The notes beneath the pieces were generated by a model, which searched no databases, was not told where the DNA came from, and saw only the letters and a list, made by a program, of their open reading frames with translations. A DNA stretch of 64,000 nt from an uncultured Christensenellaceae bacterium (GTDB lineage Bacteria; Bacillota; Clostridia; Christensenellales; UBA3700): positions 1 to 64,000 of the forward strand of contig CAJUMY010000010.1 of NCBI GenBank assembly GCA_910587685.1, given 5' to 3'. Below are positions 34,679 through 43,940 of this stretch, piece by piece. The number at the start of each line of letters is the position of its first letter. Position 1 is the first letter of the stretch. Made by a program: the position numbers and the translations under genes.

Positions 34679-34852
34679 TATAAATATTTAACTCAAATAA
34701 ACGATCGGCTGAGTCGAAAGGGCATCCTGACGGTAAAGCGACTTAATAATATTACAGCGGCTTTGCGCTCAATGCCGCAATATGATTACGTCGGGTACGC
34801 CTTTAGGCGTATCTTTTTTATAGCGATAACGTATTTGGAAGGAGAAGAATTT

Positions 34853-35104
34853 ATGGATAACAGAATAGCTCTTATCGGAATAATCGTGGAGTCGGAGGGT
34901 AACGACTCTATAGATCGACTCAACGATATCCTTCACGCGTACGGCAAAGTGATAATCGGCAGAATGGGCATCCCTTACAGGGAAAAAGGCGTTAATATAA
35001 TAAGTATCGTCGTAGACGCGCCGAACGACGTTGTATCGTCGCTTGCCGGCAAGATAGGCGCGCTTAAAAACGTCAGCGTCAAGACTATGGTGGCGAAGAG
35101 ATGA
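34853..35104 (+). CDS. TM1266-family putative regulator of iron-only hydrogenase
   Basis: The start ATG 34853 follows GGAAGGAGAAGAATTT; the longer frame from 34763 has no ribosome site. The 83-residue protein is one ferredoxin-like (NikR C-terminal/ACT-like) domain: IALIGIIVESEG, the VIIGRMGIPYREKGV strand-turn and ISIVVDAPNDVVSSLAGKIG. TM1266-type proteins are almost always found beside hydE/hydF/hydG, and a regulatory role is proposed. Here the stop overlaps the hydE start (ATGA), so the two are translationally coupled. Confidence 0.88.
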   Translation: MDNRIALIGIIVESEGNDSIDRLNDILHAYGKVIIGRMGIPYREKGVNIISIVVDAPNDVVSSLAGKIGALKNVSVKTMVAKR

Positions 35105-36051
35105 CTCTGTCCGATAACGAAATACTTGCATATCTAAAAGGACGCGACGACAAGGAACTCTTTGCGCTTGCCGACGGCGTGAGAGAAAAGAACGTAGGCG
35201 ATACCGTTCATATAAGGGGGATACTCGAGTTTAGCAACAAATGCGCGAGGAACTGCGCGTACTGCGGACTTAGGGCTATGAATAATACCGTTACTCGGTA
35301 CAGCATGACGAAAGAAGAGATAGAGAAAGCGAGCGACGAAGCGTACGTCTCGGGATACAAGACCATAGTGCTTCAAAGCGGAGAATATATTCCGTATCCT
35401 ATAGATATGCTAGCCGAAATCGTAAGTTATATAGCGGAGAAAGGAATGACCGTCACGCTGAGTATCGGGGAAATATCAAAGGATAAAATGAAGCTTCTCT
35501 ATGACGCGGGAGCGAGACGATATCTCATAAAGCACGAGACGGCGAACGAAGAGCTGTATAACAGACTGCATAAAGATTCATCCTTCGAGAAGAGAATGAG
35601 GGCTATATACGACGTTAAGGATATAGGCTACGAGGTAGGCGGAGGTTTTCTCATAGGACTTCCCGAGACCGATGAGAGAGATATTCTCAACGATCTTCGG
35701 CTCGTGGGATCCGTGCCGCTCGATATGTGCGGTATAGGAACGTTCATACCGTGCGGGAATACTCCTCTTGAAAACGAGAAGAAAGGGAGCGCGATATTGA
35801 CGAAGAGAGCCGTTGCGCTTACGAGACTCGTTCTCGAAAGGGCGAATATTCCGGTCACGACCTCGTTGAGATCGATAGATGACGGAACGCTGTTCAATTA
35901 CGGAGCGAACGTTATTATGACCAAACTCACTCCCGAAAGATACAGGAATATGTACGAAATATATCCGCTCGACGTCGTTTCTAAGGGCATAAAAGAGGAA
36001 AGAGCCGAGATAGAAAGTCTCATAGCGAGAGAAGGAAGGAAGCCGCTCTGA
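35101..36051 (+). CDS. hydE: [FeFe]-hydrogenase maturase HydE (radical SAM)
   Basis: The 316-residue protein has the radical-SAM cluster motif C48-x3-C52-x2-C55 (CARNCAYC) preceded by HIRGILEFSNK, and the SAM-contact region QSGEY. The core YEVGGGFLIGLP and the ending with the TKLTPERYR segment match HydE. It helps make the dithiolate bridge of the H-cluster. It is somewhat shorter than typical HydE (about 345) but no motif is missing. The start overlaps the TM1266-like gene; hydG follows after 157 bases. Confidence 0.93.
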   Translation: MTLSDNEILAYLKGRDDKELFALADGVREKNVGDTVHIRGILEFSNKCARNCAYCGLRAMNNTVTRYSMTKEEIEKASDEAYVSGYKTIVLQSGEYIPYPIDMLAEIVSYIAEKGMTVTLSIGEISKDKMKLLYDAGARRYLIKHETANEELYNRLHKDSSFEKRMRAIYDVKDIGYEVGGGFLIGLPETDERDILNDLRLVGSVPLDMCGIGTFIPCGNTPLENEKKGSAILTKRAVALTRLVLERANIPVTTSLRSIDDGTLFNYGANVIMTKLTPERYRNMYEIYPLDVVSKGIKEERAEIESLIAREGRKPL

Positions 36052-36208
36052 CGGCGCTGAAGAGATACCGACGGGAAATGATACGGTTTGGTAAAATAAT
36101 AACGATTCACCGTTTACGGCGTGAAACGCTCATTGATAGGGAAGCAGATAAAAATTACGTAAATGTATAGATAGAAAAAACGTCTTTAAGACAAGGAGAT
36201 ATGGGATA

Positions 36209-37624
36209 ATGTACGATAGCAGGTCGAAAAAAGCTGAGGAGTTCATTGACGATAGCGAGATAAAACGTACGCTCGAATACGCCGAAAAGCATCGCGGCGA
36301 TATCGAGCTTCTTGAAGCGATACTTGAAAAAGGAGCGTTATTCAAGGGTATAACCTATGAAGAGGCGGCGCTTCTCCTCGAGTGCGCCGATAAGGATATA
36401 GAGGAGAGGATATTCGCTCTTGCGGGTGAAATAAAGCGTAAATTCTACGGCAACAGGATAGTTATGTTTGCGCCGCTGTATCTTTCGAATTATTGCATCA
36501 ACGGCTGTAAATACTGTCCGTATCATATGAAGAACAAGGGTATCGCGCGAAAAAAGTTGAGTCAGGAAGATATCAAGAGAGAAGTTATAGCTCTTCAGGA
36601 TATGGGGCATAAAAGATTAGCAATCGAGTCGGGAGAAGATCCTATCAACAATCCTATAGAGTATATTCTCGAAAGCATAAAGACCATATATTCGATAAAG
36701 CATGAGAACGGAGCGATAAGACGCGTCAACGTCAATATCGCGGCGACGAGCGTCGAGAATTATAGACGGCTCAATGAAGCAGGTATAGGAACGTATATCC
36801 TGTTCCAAGAGACCTATCACAAGGAGACGTATGAAGAACTTCATCCGAGCGGACCCAAGAAAGATTACGCATACCATACCGAGGCGATGGATAGGGCTAT
36901 GACGGGAGGAATCGACGATGTAGGCATAGGCGTTCTTTTCGGGCTCAATCTTTATAAGTACGATTTCGTCGGGCTCCTCATGCACGCCAAGCATCTCGAG
37001 GATACGTTCGGAGTGGGACCGCATACGATAAGCGTTCCGAGAATATGCCCCGCTGACGATATAGACGTCAAAGATTACGATAATTCCATACCCGACGCCA
37101 TATTCAAGAAGATAGTAGCGATTCTCAGGATAGCCGTTCCGTATACGGGCATTATCGTGTCGACGAGAGAGTCCGAGAGAGTCAGGAGCGAAGTCATAAA
37201 GCTTGGAGTTTCGCAGATCAGCGGAGGTTCGAGGACGAGCGTCGGAGGCTACGCCGACGGCGGAGAGGAAGAGAATTCGTCGCAGTTCGACGTGAGCGAT
37301 AAGCGTTCGCTCGACGAAGTGGTCGGCTGGCTCATGGACAGCGGGCATATCCCGTCGTTCTGCACGGCGTGCTACAGAGAGGGCAGGACGGGGGACAGAT
37401 TCATGTCTCTTTGCAAGTCGGGCAATATCGCGAACGTATGTCAGGCAAACGCTATAATGACGCTTTCGGAATATCTTGAAGATTACGCGTCGCCGAATAC
37501 GAAAATAAAGGGTTACGAGACGATAGAAAAAGAAATCGCTTTAATACCGAACGAGAGAACGAAAGAGATAGTTAAAAACAGGATAGAGGAGATAAAAGAC
37601 GGCAAGAGAGACTTCCGTTTTTAG
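36209..37624 (+). CDS. hydG: [FeFe]-hydrogenase maturase HydG (tyrosine lyase)
   Basis: The 471-residue protein starts at ATG 36209 after AAGGAGATATGGGATA. It has the radical-SAM motif C96-x3-C100-x2-C103 (CINGCKYC) and a C-terminal auxiliary-cluster motif C385-x2-C388-x22-C411, the hallmark of HydG. HydG splits tyrosine to CO and cyanide for the H-cluster. The length matches the family (about 470). It lies 9 bases before hydF, so it is part of the same transcript. Confidence 0.96.
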   Translation: MYDSRSKKAEEFIDDSEIKRTLEYAEKHRGDIELLEAILEKGALFKGITYEEAALLLECADKDIEERIFALAGEIKRKFYGNRIVMFAPLYLSNYCINGCKYCPYHMKNKGIARKKLSQEDIKREVIALQDMGHKRLAIESGEDPINNPIEYILESIKTIYSIKHENGAIRRVNVNIAATSVENYRRLNEAGIGTYILFQETYHKETYEELHPSGPKKDYAYHTEAMDRAMTGGIDDVGIGVLFGLNLYKYDFVGLLMHAKHLEDTFGVGPHTISVPRICPADDIDVKDYDNSIPDAIFKKIVAILRIAVPYTGIIVSTRESERVRSEVIKLGVSQISGGSRTSVGGYADGGEEENSSQFDVSDKRSLDEVVGWLMDSGHIPSFCTACYREGRTGDRFMSLCKSGNIANVCQANAIMTLSEYLEDYASPNTKIKGYETIEKEIALIPNERTKEIVKNRIEEIKDGKRDFRF

Positions 37625-37633
37625 CGCAGAAAT

Positions 37634-38797
37634 ATGAATACTTTGCCAAAGGCAGAAAGATTGAGAATAGGAGTATTCGGAACGGCGAACGCAGGTAAGT
37701 CGACGTTCGTCAATACTCTGACGAGACAGCAGATCTCGATAGTGTCCGACGTTAAGGGAACGACTACCGACCCCGTAGAGAAGGCGGTCGAGCTTCCGTC
37801 CATCGGAGCTTGCGTTATAATAGATACGGCGGGTTACGGCGATAACGGCGGGCATCTTTCGAATATGAGAGAGGAGAGAACCGAAAGAGCGTTAAGTTCG
37901 ACGGATATAGCTATAGTTATAGTATCGGGTTCTAAGGAAGATAACGACTTCGTTAAAAGGCTGAAACGCATGAAAAAGAAGGCGTTATACGTTGTTAACG
38001 CGTATAATGACGTTGAAAAAGCGAAAGAGCTTTTGACAAAGAACGCTCTCGAATACAGCGTTATCGACGCGGCGAATTATAAAGACGTCGTTTCGCTCTT
38101 TCCGAAAATCGCTTCATTGATACCCGAAGATTTCAATGCAAGCGCCATCATATCTCATCTTGTGCGCGAGGGCGACGTCGTTATGCTCGTTATGCCGCAG
38201 GATAAAGAGGCTCCGAAAAAGCGGCTCATCCTACCCGAATCTTCAACTATAAGGGAACTGATAGACAGAAGGTGTATCACGGTCGCAGTGAATGTCGACA
38301 GCGTAAAAGACGCATTGAAACTCGTTACGCCGTCTCTCGTCGTCGTCGATTCTCAAGTGATGAAGACAGTGTCGGACATCATTCCGAAGGACGTACGGCT
38401 GACGTCGTTTTCGGCGCTTTTCGCAAGGTATAAAGGAGATATAGACGAGTTTGTAAAAGGAGCGAAAGCTATGGATATGCTATCCGAAAATTCGCATATC
38501 CTTATTGCGGAGGCTTGCAGTCACTCACCCTTAGAGGAGGATATCGGCACGGTCAAAATACCGAAACTCTTGAGAAAGAGATACGGAGAAGGGATCGATA
38601 TTGACTTTGCGAGCGGAGTAGATTTTCCTAAAGATATAGAAAGTTACGATCTTATCATCCATTGCGGGGCGTGTATGTTCAACAGGCGATTTGTGCTCTC
38701 TAGACAGGAGAGAGCGAAAGATGCGGGCGTTCCTATGACAAATTACGGTATAGCGATAGCCTATCTATCGGGTATTTTGGATAAAATAGTCTATTGA
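37634..38797 (+). CDS. hydF: [FeFe]-hydrogenase maturation GTPase HydF
   Basis: The 387-residue protein has a G domain with P-loop GTANAGKS (16-23), switch II DTAGYGD, a dimerisation domain, and a C-terminal iron-sulfur scaffold with C295-x-H297 (CSH) and H343-C344-x2-C347 (HCGAC). This is the HydF cluster pattern. HydF carries the H-cluster precursor and delivers it to HydA. The ribosome site before ATG 37634 is weak, so it may depend on coupling with hydG 9 bases upstream. No HydA gene is in the window. Confidence 0.95.
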   Translation: MNTLPKAERLRIGVFGTANAGKSTFVNTLTRQQISIVSDVKGTTTDPVEKAVELPSIGACVIIDTAGYGDNGGHLSNMREERTERALSSTDIAIVIVSGSKEDNDFVKRLKRMKKKALYVVNAYNDVEKAKELLTKNALEYSVIDAANYKDVVSLFPKIASLIPEDFNASAIISHLVREGDVVMLVMPQDKEAPKKRLILPESSTIRELIDRRCITVAVNVDSVKDALKLVTPSLVVVDSQVMKTVSDIIPKDVRLTSFSALFARYKGDIDEFVKGAKAMDMLSENSHILIAEACSHSPLEEDIGTVKIPKLLRKRYGEGIDIDFASGVDFPKDIESYDLIIHCGACMFNRRFVLSRQERAKDAGVPMTNYGIAIAYLSGILDKIVY

Positions 38798-38814
38798 TAT
38801 AAGTTGGAGATATT

Positions 38815-40224
38815 ATGCGAATAAATAAGGACTTTGCTCTCTTTACAAAATATGTTTCGATGAATATGTTGAGCATGATAGCGCTCGCTTGCTATTTTCT
38901 TGCCGATACTTACTTCATTGCGAACGGAGTGGGCAGCGGAGGAATAGTTGCGCTCAATATCGTACTGCCTGTCTTTAGCGTAATGCACGGTATAGGTCAT
39001 ATGTTCGGTATAGGCGGAGCGTCGCTGTTTTCTATACGCAAATCGAACGACGACAAGGCGGGAAGCAGAATATTCACGGAGGTCGCGGTCATAGGCGTTG
39101 CTATCGGCATAGTTATAACCGTGATGGCGCTTGTATTTCCAAAGCAGATAATAAGGCTTCTCGGCGGCGAGGAGAATATAGTCGAACTTGCGAAGACGTA
39201 TCTTACGACTATCGTGATATACGCGCCGTTCTTTATTCTCAACAATACGGTAGTTGCGTTCGTGAGGAACGATAACGATCCTAAACTTTCGATGATAGCT
39301 ATGATAGTCGCGAGTTTGAGCAACGTTTTACTAGACTATATTTTCATCTATCCCATGAAACTCGGTATGTTCGGCGCGGCTCTTGCAACGGGACTTTCTC
39401 CGATATTTTCGCTGCTGATATGTTCTTTCCATTTCATCAAGAAGAGGAGTACGTTCACGCTATCGAAGTGCCGTTTCAACGGCAAGGAGATACTAAAGAG
39501 CATGACGCTCGGCGCGCAGGCTCTTATCGGAGAATTGGCTTCGGGAGTAGTGATATTGCTCTTCAATATGGCTATGCTAAAATACGTAGGAGATATGGGA
39601 GTTGCCGCCTACGGCATTATCGCTAATATCGTCCTCGTCGCGATCGCTCTCTTTAACGGCATAGGGCAAGGTATGCAACCTATTTTGAGCGACGCTTACG
39701 GCAGCGGACAGACCGAGCGAATAAAACGGGCGCTCATATACGGCGTAGTACTATCGACGGTACTTGGAACTCTAGTCCTGATATTCGGTACGGTATTCGA
39801 CGGAGCGATAGTAAAGATATTCAACAAAGACGGCGGCGAAGAACTGCAACGCATCGCAGAGAGGGGTATAGACGTATATTTCATCGCGTTCTTGTTTTCG
39901 GGAATAAATATCGTCTTGACGTTCTTTTACGGCGCTACGAATCGCGCCGTGGAATCAATGGTCATTTCCCTTTTAAGAGGCGTAGTCGGCGTATTCGTAT
40001 TCATTATGATACTTCCGAGATTTATCGGCGTCGACGGGATATGGGCGACGACGCCCGTTGCGGAGGGTTTGACGTTCGTCGCGGCGGCTGTATATACGGT
40101 ATTTTTCGTACGAAACATTTACGGAAAGCAGAGAAAAACGAACGAAGCGGATAAGAAATCCGATCGAGAAGAAGATATGGTCGTCGATACTTTGCCAAAC
40201 ACCGATCAGTGCGATATAAAATGA
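38815..40224 (+). CDS. MATE-family multidrug/cation efflux transporter
   Basis: The 469-residue protein starts at ATG 38815 behind TTGGAGATATT. It has about twelve transmembrane helices in two similar halves, including the MATE features YFLADTYFIANGVG in the first half, LLDYIFIYPMKLGMFGAALATG and a GIGQGMQPILSDAYGSG stretch in the second. It exports drugs or metabolites in exchange for Na+ or H+. The C-terminal tail is charged. It starts 17 bases after hydF and may be read through from it, without an evident shared function. Confidence 0.9.
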   Translation: MRINKDFALFTKYVSMNMLSMIALACYFLADTYFIANGVGSGGIVALNIVLPVFSVMHGIGHMFGIGGASLFSIRKSNDDKAGSRIFTEVAVIGVAIGIVITVMALVFPKQIIRLLGGEENIVELAKTYLTTIVIYAPFFILNNTVVAFVRNDNDPKLSMIAMIVASLSNVLLDYIFIYPMKLGMFGAALATGLSPIFSLLICSFHFIKKRSTFTLSKCRFNGKEILKSMTLGAQALIGELASGVVILLFNMAMLKYVGDMGVAAYGIIANIVLVAIALFNGIGQGMQPILSDAYGSGQTERIKRALIYGVVLSTVLGTLVLIFGTVFDGAIVKIFNKDGGEELQRIAERGIDVYFIAFLFSGINIVLTFFYGATNRAVESMVISLLRGVVGVFVFIMILPRFIGVDGIWATTPVAEGLTFVAAAVYTVFFVRNIYGKQRKTNEADKKSDREEDMVVDTLPNTDQCDIK

Positions 40225-40472
40225 GTACAAGTTCCATCTCGAACGTTTAGATAAAATGCGAAAATTTATAATTTATATTGAACGTGTATAATAAAATTTA
40301 ACCGCGCTAATTGATTTTTATAAATAACTGTGTTAAAATTTAACGATAAACTATATCGACCCTTGACCGATGCGTTAAAAAGTGTCTTTAACGTAAGTCC
40401 GGGAAAAATATATGGCGTTTACGATACGCGGCATAACGAATGTAAAATAATGAAAGGGAAAAGGAAAAATCT

Positions 40473-41546
40473 ATGACGAACAAGGCAAAAAAAATCACGT
40501 TTATAGCGGTGGCTTCCGTACTTATCTTCGTAGCGGTTCTCGCTATGATAATACTCATACCGAGACAGGGTAAGAAGATGTATAACGTATGGGGCGCCGG
40601 CGACGAATTCGACGTAAACAGCGTTACGAAGCTCGAAAAGAAGCAAGGCGAAGATTTTAAGATATTGCTATTCACCGATATACAGCTTTGGACCGCGATA
40701 GGCGATAATAAGCGAACGCTCAAGATGATGGACGAATTGGTCGAAAAAGTGAAACCCGATCTCATTATATTACCTGGGGATAACGTTTCGGGTGTTTCGA
40801 CGGATATACTTACGCTTCAGTTAGTGAAGAAGATGGAGAGTTACGGCATACCGTGGGCGCCCGTATTCGGTAATCACGACAGCGAAGGCAACGCAACGCT
40901 CGAGTGGCAGGCTGACAAATTCGACGCGGCGGATAACTGTATTTTCGACAGAGGTCCGTCTAATCTCTACGGAGTAGGAAACTATTTCGTCAATATCGTT
41001 GAAGGCGATAATATAGCGTACTCTCTCGCTCTTTTAGATAACGGCAGATATTATAGGTATGACGAGTCGACAATAGACGAAGTGTATATGGGATACGAAC
41101 AGATAGCTTGGTACGAGTGGAATATGAGAGGAATAGCTAAGGCGTACGGCAAAGAAAGAGTTCCCTCTATGACGTTCTCGCACTGCGCGCCGCCGGAGTT
41201 TAACGAAGCTATGGAAAAGTACGGACAAGAGGGCGCTGACGGCATATATTACGTTCCCGAAGAGTATGGGTTCGGATACTGTCAGTATCTTCCGAGCGTA
41301 GCTCCTAAGAACAGCGGATTCATAGATAAGGCGAAAGCTCTCGGCTTAACGCACGTTTTCGTCGGACACGACCACGAGAATAACGCAAGTATAAAGTATG
41401 AGGACGTAATATATACTTACGGACTCAAGACGGGTCCTTCTCCGAAGCCGTGGAACGCCGCTAAAGAGTACGGCGGAACCGTAATATCTATCGGAGATAA
41501 CGGCGCGGTAAGCATTGCGAACGAAGTTATCGAAACCGTTAAATGA
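40473..41546 (+). CDS. membrane-anchored calcineurin-like metallophosphoesterase
   Basis: The 357-residue protein has an N-terminal anchor helix (about 8-30) and an extracytoplasmic phosphoesterase domain. Metal-binding motifs are D69-I-Q71 (FTDIQ), GDN, GNHD, a His in FSHC, and GHDHEN. A Gln in place of the usual His in the first motif matches the Dcr2/purple-acid-phosphatase-like subgroup rather than being a defect. It probably removes phosphate from nucleotides or phosphoesters outside the cell. No operon partner is visible. Confidence 0.85.
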   Translation: MTNKAKKITFIAVASVLIFVAVLAMIILIPRQGKKMYNVWGAGDEFDVNSVTKLEKKQGEDFKILLFTDIQLWTAIGDNKRTLKMMDELVEKVKPDLIILPGDNVSGVSTDILTLQLVKKMESYGIPWAPVFGNHDSEGNATLEWQADKFDAADNCIFDRGPSNLYGVGNYFVNIVEGDNIAYSLALLDNGRYYRYDESTIDEVYMGYEQIAWYEWNMRGIAKAYGKERVPSMTFSHCAPPEFNEAMEKYGQEGADGIYYVPEEYGFGYCQYLPSVAPKNSGFIDKAKALGLTHVFVGHDHENNASIKYEDVIYTYGLKTGPSPKPWNAAKEYGGTVISIGDNGAVSIANEVIETVK

Positions 41547-41750
41547 AGAAGTATTCGTCATTAAATTAGATGATTTGAACGCGTTTTGATTTTTTTATGA
41601 GCGCGATCGTTAGAAGATTTATATGAGCAGGCGGAAATACGCCGAGTAACTTAAAAAACTTGTCGGCAGTCTTTGCCGCGATATGTTATAAAAGTTTTCG
41701 AGATATTGTTTAATTGATATGATTTAATTATGAGAACGGTTATTTAACGT

Positions 41751-41781
41751 AAAAAGCGGCGTCAAATCGACGTCGCTTTTT
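41751..41781. terminator. bidirectional terminator
   Basis: AAAAAGCGGCGTC pairs with GACGTCGCTTTTT (one G-U) around a small loop, between the phosphoesterase (plus) and a small gene (minus); both arms end in A/T runs. Confidence 0.8.
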
Positions 41782-41795
41782 AGAATTTAGATACG

Positions 41796-42026
41796 TTAGC
41801 GTTTATTATTATCTTGGGAACCGTCGCTGTCTAAGTCCTTTTTACGGTTGACTTTTTCGCTTATCGCTTCAACTAGCATTATTATAGCTCCCAGTACCGC
41901 AAAACATAGCGGAAGTATATAGCCCATAGGATCGCACCATTTTGTCAAAGTCATGGGAATCGAAGATAAAACGATCCCGAATACAAAAAATATTATGCCT
42001 GTGATAAATAGTTTTGTTTGTTTCAT
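41796..42026 (-). CDS. small two-helix membrane protein
   Basis: The 76-residue protein starts at 42026 with GGAGGCTCTATAAT upstream. Two hydrophobic helices (about 5-25 and 36-54) are joined by a short loop. The hydrophilic tail (VNRKKDLDSDGSQDNNKR) is charged. No family is recognised. Confidence 0.55.
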   Translation of the reverse strand: MKQTKLFITGIIFFVFGIVLSSIPMTLTKWCDPMGYILPLCFAVLGAIIMLVEAISEKVNRKKDLDSDGSQDNNKR

Positions 42027-42238
42027 ATTATAGAGCCTCCGCTAAATAAAATAATTAATAATCGACGTATTTACGTTTTGACAAATTTCGTTTACCGATA
42101 TTATTCAAAATATATAAAGATGAAATCGATGTAAATCTCGCCATATTTTTTCTTTATTATAGTTCAAAACAAGAAAATTGTCAATACTAAAAGAGACAAA
42201 ATTAAAGAAATTTTTAGTAATATATGATTAATGAAATA

Positions 42239-42267
42239 GCTTACATTTGTTTTTAATAAATGTAAGC
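42239..42267 (-). terminator. terminator of the amino-acid ABC operon
   Basis: GCTTACATTT pairs perfectly with AAATGTAAGC; on the minus strand TATTTCATT follows, directly downstream of the ATPase gene. Confidence 0.65.
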
Positions 42268-42274
42268 CATTTTA

Positions 42275-43198
42275 CTACTTATTCATTATATTCGACATAA
42301 ATTCGCGCGTACGCTCGTTCTTCGGAGAGTCAATGACTTCTTTTGCGTCACCCATTTCAAGAATAGCGCCTTTGTCGAGGAATATTACTTTATCCGCTAC
42401 TTCGCGAGCGAACATTATCTCGTGAGTGACTATGAGCATCGTCATTTTAGTTTCTTCCTTTAGCGAACGGATAACTCTGAGAACTTCGCCTGTAAGCTCC
42501 GGGTCGAGCGCGCTTGTCGGCTCGTCGAAACATAGTATCTCGGGTTTTAAGCAGAGCGCTCTGGCTATTGCGACGCGCTGTTTTTGACCTCCCGATATTT
42601 CGCAAGGGTAGGCGTCTTTTTTATCGAGAAGTCCTACGGTAACGAGTGTATCGAGCGCGATCCTTTCGGCTTCTGACTTATTGAACTTTTTGACGTTAAT
42701 GAGCGCCAAAGTCAGATTTTCGAGTACGGATAGGTGGGGGAAGAGGTTAAAGTCTTGAAATACCATTCCTATCTTCAACGCTTCTTTTCTCAGCTCTTTT
42801 TCTTTCGGATATTTGGCTACGTCTATCGTTACTTTTTTATTATACCAAAGAGGACGGATTTTTATCTTAAATAGTTTGCCGTCGCTTCGAGCCTTTTTCG
42901 AGACGAATACGGGATATTTTATATCGAAACTCTTTTCGTTTGAGGCGGTTTTATTGCCTTTTTTAATGATTTTGACGTCTTTTTTGACAGTCGTAATTAC
43001 GTCTTTGTCATTAATGCAGAGATCGCCGCTATCTATTTTTTCAAGAAAAGTGATGCACCGAAGAAGCGTTGACTTTCCGCCTCCTGACGAGCCTATTATC
43101 GCAACGACTTCGCCTTCGTCTATCGAGAAAGAAACGTCTTTGAGAACGTGATTAGCGCCAAAGGATTTGTTGATATTGTTTAGCTTGATAATGCTCAT
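42275..43198 (-). CDS. polar amino-acid ABC transporter ATPase with an internal insertion
   Basis: The 307-residue ATPase has Walker A GSSGGGKST (36-44), the Q-loop in FQDFNLFPH (Q148), signature ISGGQKQR, Walker B ILCFDEPTSALD and a switch His in VTHE. It is closest to the GlnQ/HisP group, which is normally about 240-250 residues with the Q-loop near residue 85-90. Here about 60 extra residues (roughly 70-130, rich in Lys and aromatic residues) lie between Walker A and the Q-loop without breaking the frame. The start at 43198 has AAGGAGGATCATC. It is the last gene of the importer operon. Confidence 0.9.
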   Translation of the reverse strand: MSIIKLNNINKSFGANHVLKDVSFSIDEGEVVAIIGSSGGGKSTLLRCITFLEKIDSGDLCINDKDVITTVKKDVKIIKKGNKTASNEKSFDIKYPVFVSKKARSDGKLFKIKIRPLWYNKKVTIDVAKYPKEKELRKEALKIGMVFQDFNLFPHLSVLENLTLALINVKKFNKSEAERIALDTLVTVGLLDKKDAYPCEISGGQKQRVAIARALCLKPEILCFDEPTSALDPELTGEVLRVIRSLKEETKMTMLIVTHEIMFAREVADKVIFLDKGAILEMGDAKEVIDSPKNERTREFMSNIMNK

Positions 43199-43210
43199 GA
43201 TGATCCTCCT

Positions 43211-43864
43211 TTAGCCCTTATAGTAATCGAATCGTTTTTCGATCAGTCTGAATATTATCGTGAGTATACCGACGAACGCCAGATAGAACACGCCTGTGCA
43301 GAGCAAGGGGATAATGCTCGTCGTTTTTTCCATAATGCTTTGACCTGCAAATACGACTTCCGCAACTCCGATAACGTTTGCTAGGGAGGTATCTTTTACA
43401 AGCGTTATTATCTCGTTAGACATAGGTTGAAGTATGCGTTTCCCGACTTGGGGTAAGATAACTTTAGTTGAACTTTGTATACGGCTTAAGCCTAATACTC
43501 TTGATGCTTCCGATTGACCTATCGGTATAGATTGGAAGCCTCCCTTGTATATAACGGCGAAGTACGCCGCATAATTTATACCGAATGCTATGACTGCGCC
43601 CCAAAACTCATCAATAAGCGGAATTTTGAATAAAAAACCGGGACCGTAAAAAATAAGTACGATCTGCAGCATAAGAGGCGTTCCTCGGATTATCCATATG
43701 AAGACGTTTGTGATAAGCGATAGCGGTTTGAACTTCGATACCGACATGAAGTAGATAAGAAGTCCGAGCGGAAGCGCAATTATGAGCGTCATAAAGAATA
43801 ACCCGATAGTAAGTTTCGAAGCCTCGAGTATTTGTTTGAATATGTTAGCGTAATCCAAGTTCAT
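43211..43864 (-). CDS. polar amino-acid ABC transporter permease
   Basis: The 217-residue protein has about five helices and the HEQ-type permease features: ASKLTIGLFFMTL at the start, FIWIIRGTPLMLQIVLIFYG, and the EAA loop EASRVLGLSRIQSSTKVILPQ that docks to the ATPase. It lies 12 bases from the ATPase gene and 76 bases downstream of the binding-protein gene. The start at 43864 has only a weak ribosome site. Confidence 0.92.
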   Translation of the reverse strand: MNLDYANIFKQILEASKLTIGLFFMTLIIALPLGLLIYFMSVSKFKPLSLITNVFIWIIRGTPLMLQIVLIFYGPGFLFKIPLIDEFWGAVIAFGINYAAYFAVIYKGGFQSIPIGQSEASRVLGLSRIQSSTKVILPQVGKRILQPMSNEIITLVKDTSLANVIGVAEVVFAGQSIMEKTTSIIPLLCTGVFYLAFVGILTIIFRLIEKRFDYYKG

Positions 43865-43940
43865 TAACGTATATACCTTTGTTGCCTTTATATCGATAAA
43901 TAACAGCGGTTATTTATATTAGCGTATTTCGGCTTTTACA

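Noticed and set aside
41034..41245. Minus-strand frames inside the phosphoesterase gene
   Set aside because: They are short antisense frames within a gene with clear metal-binding motifs.
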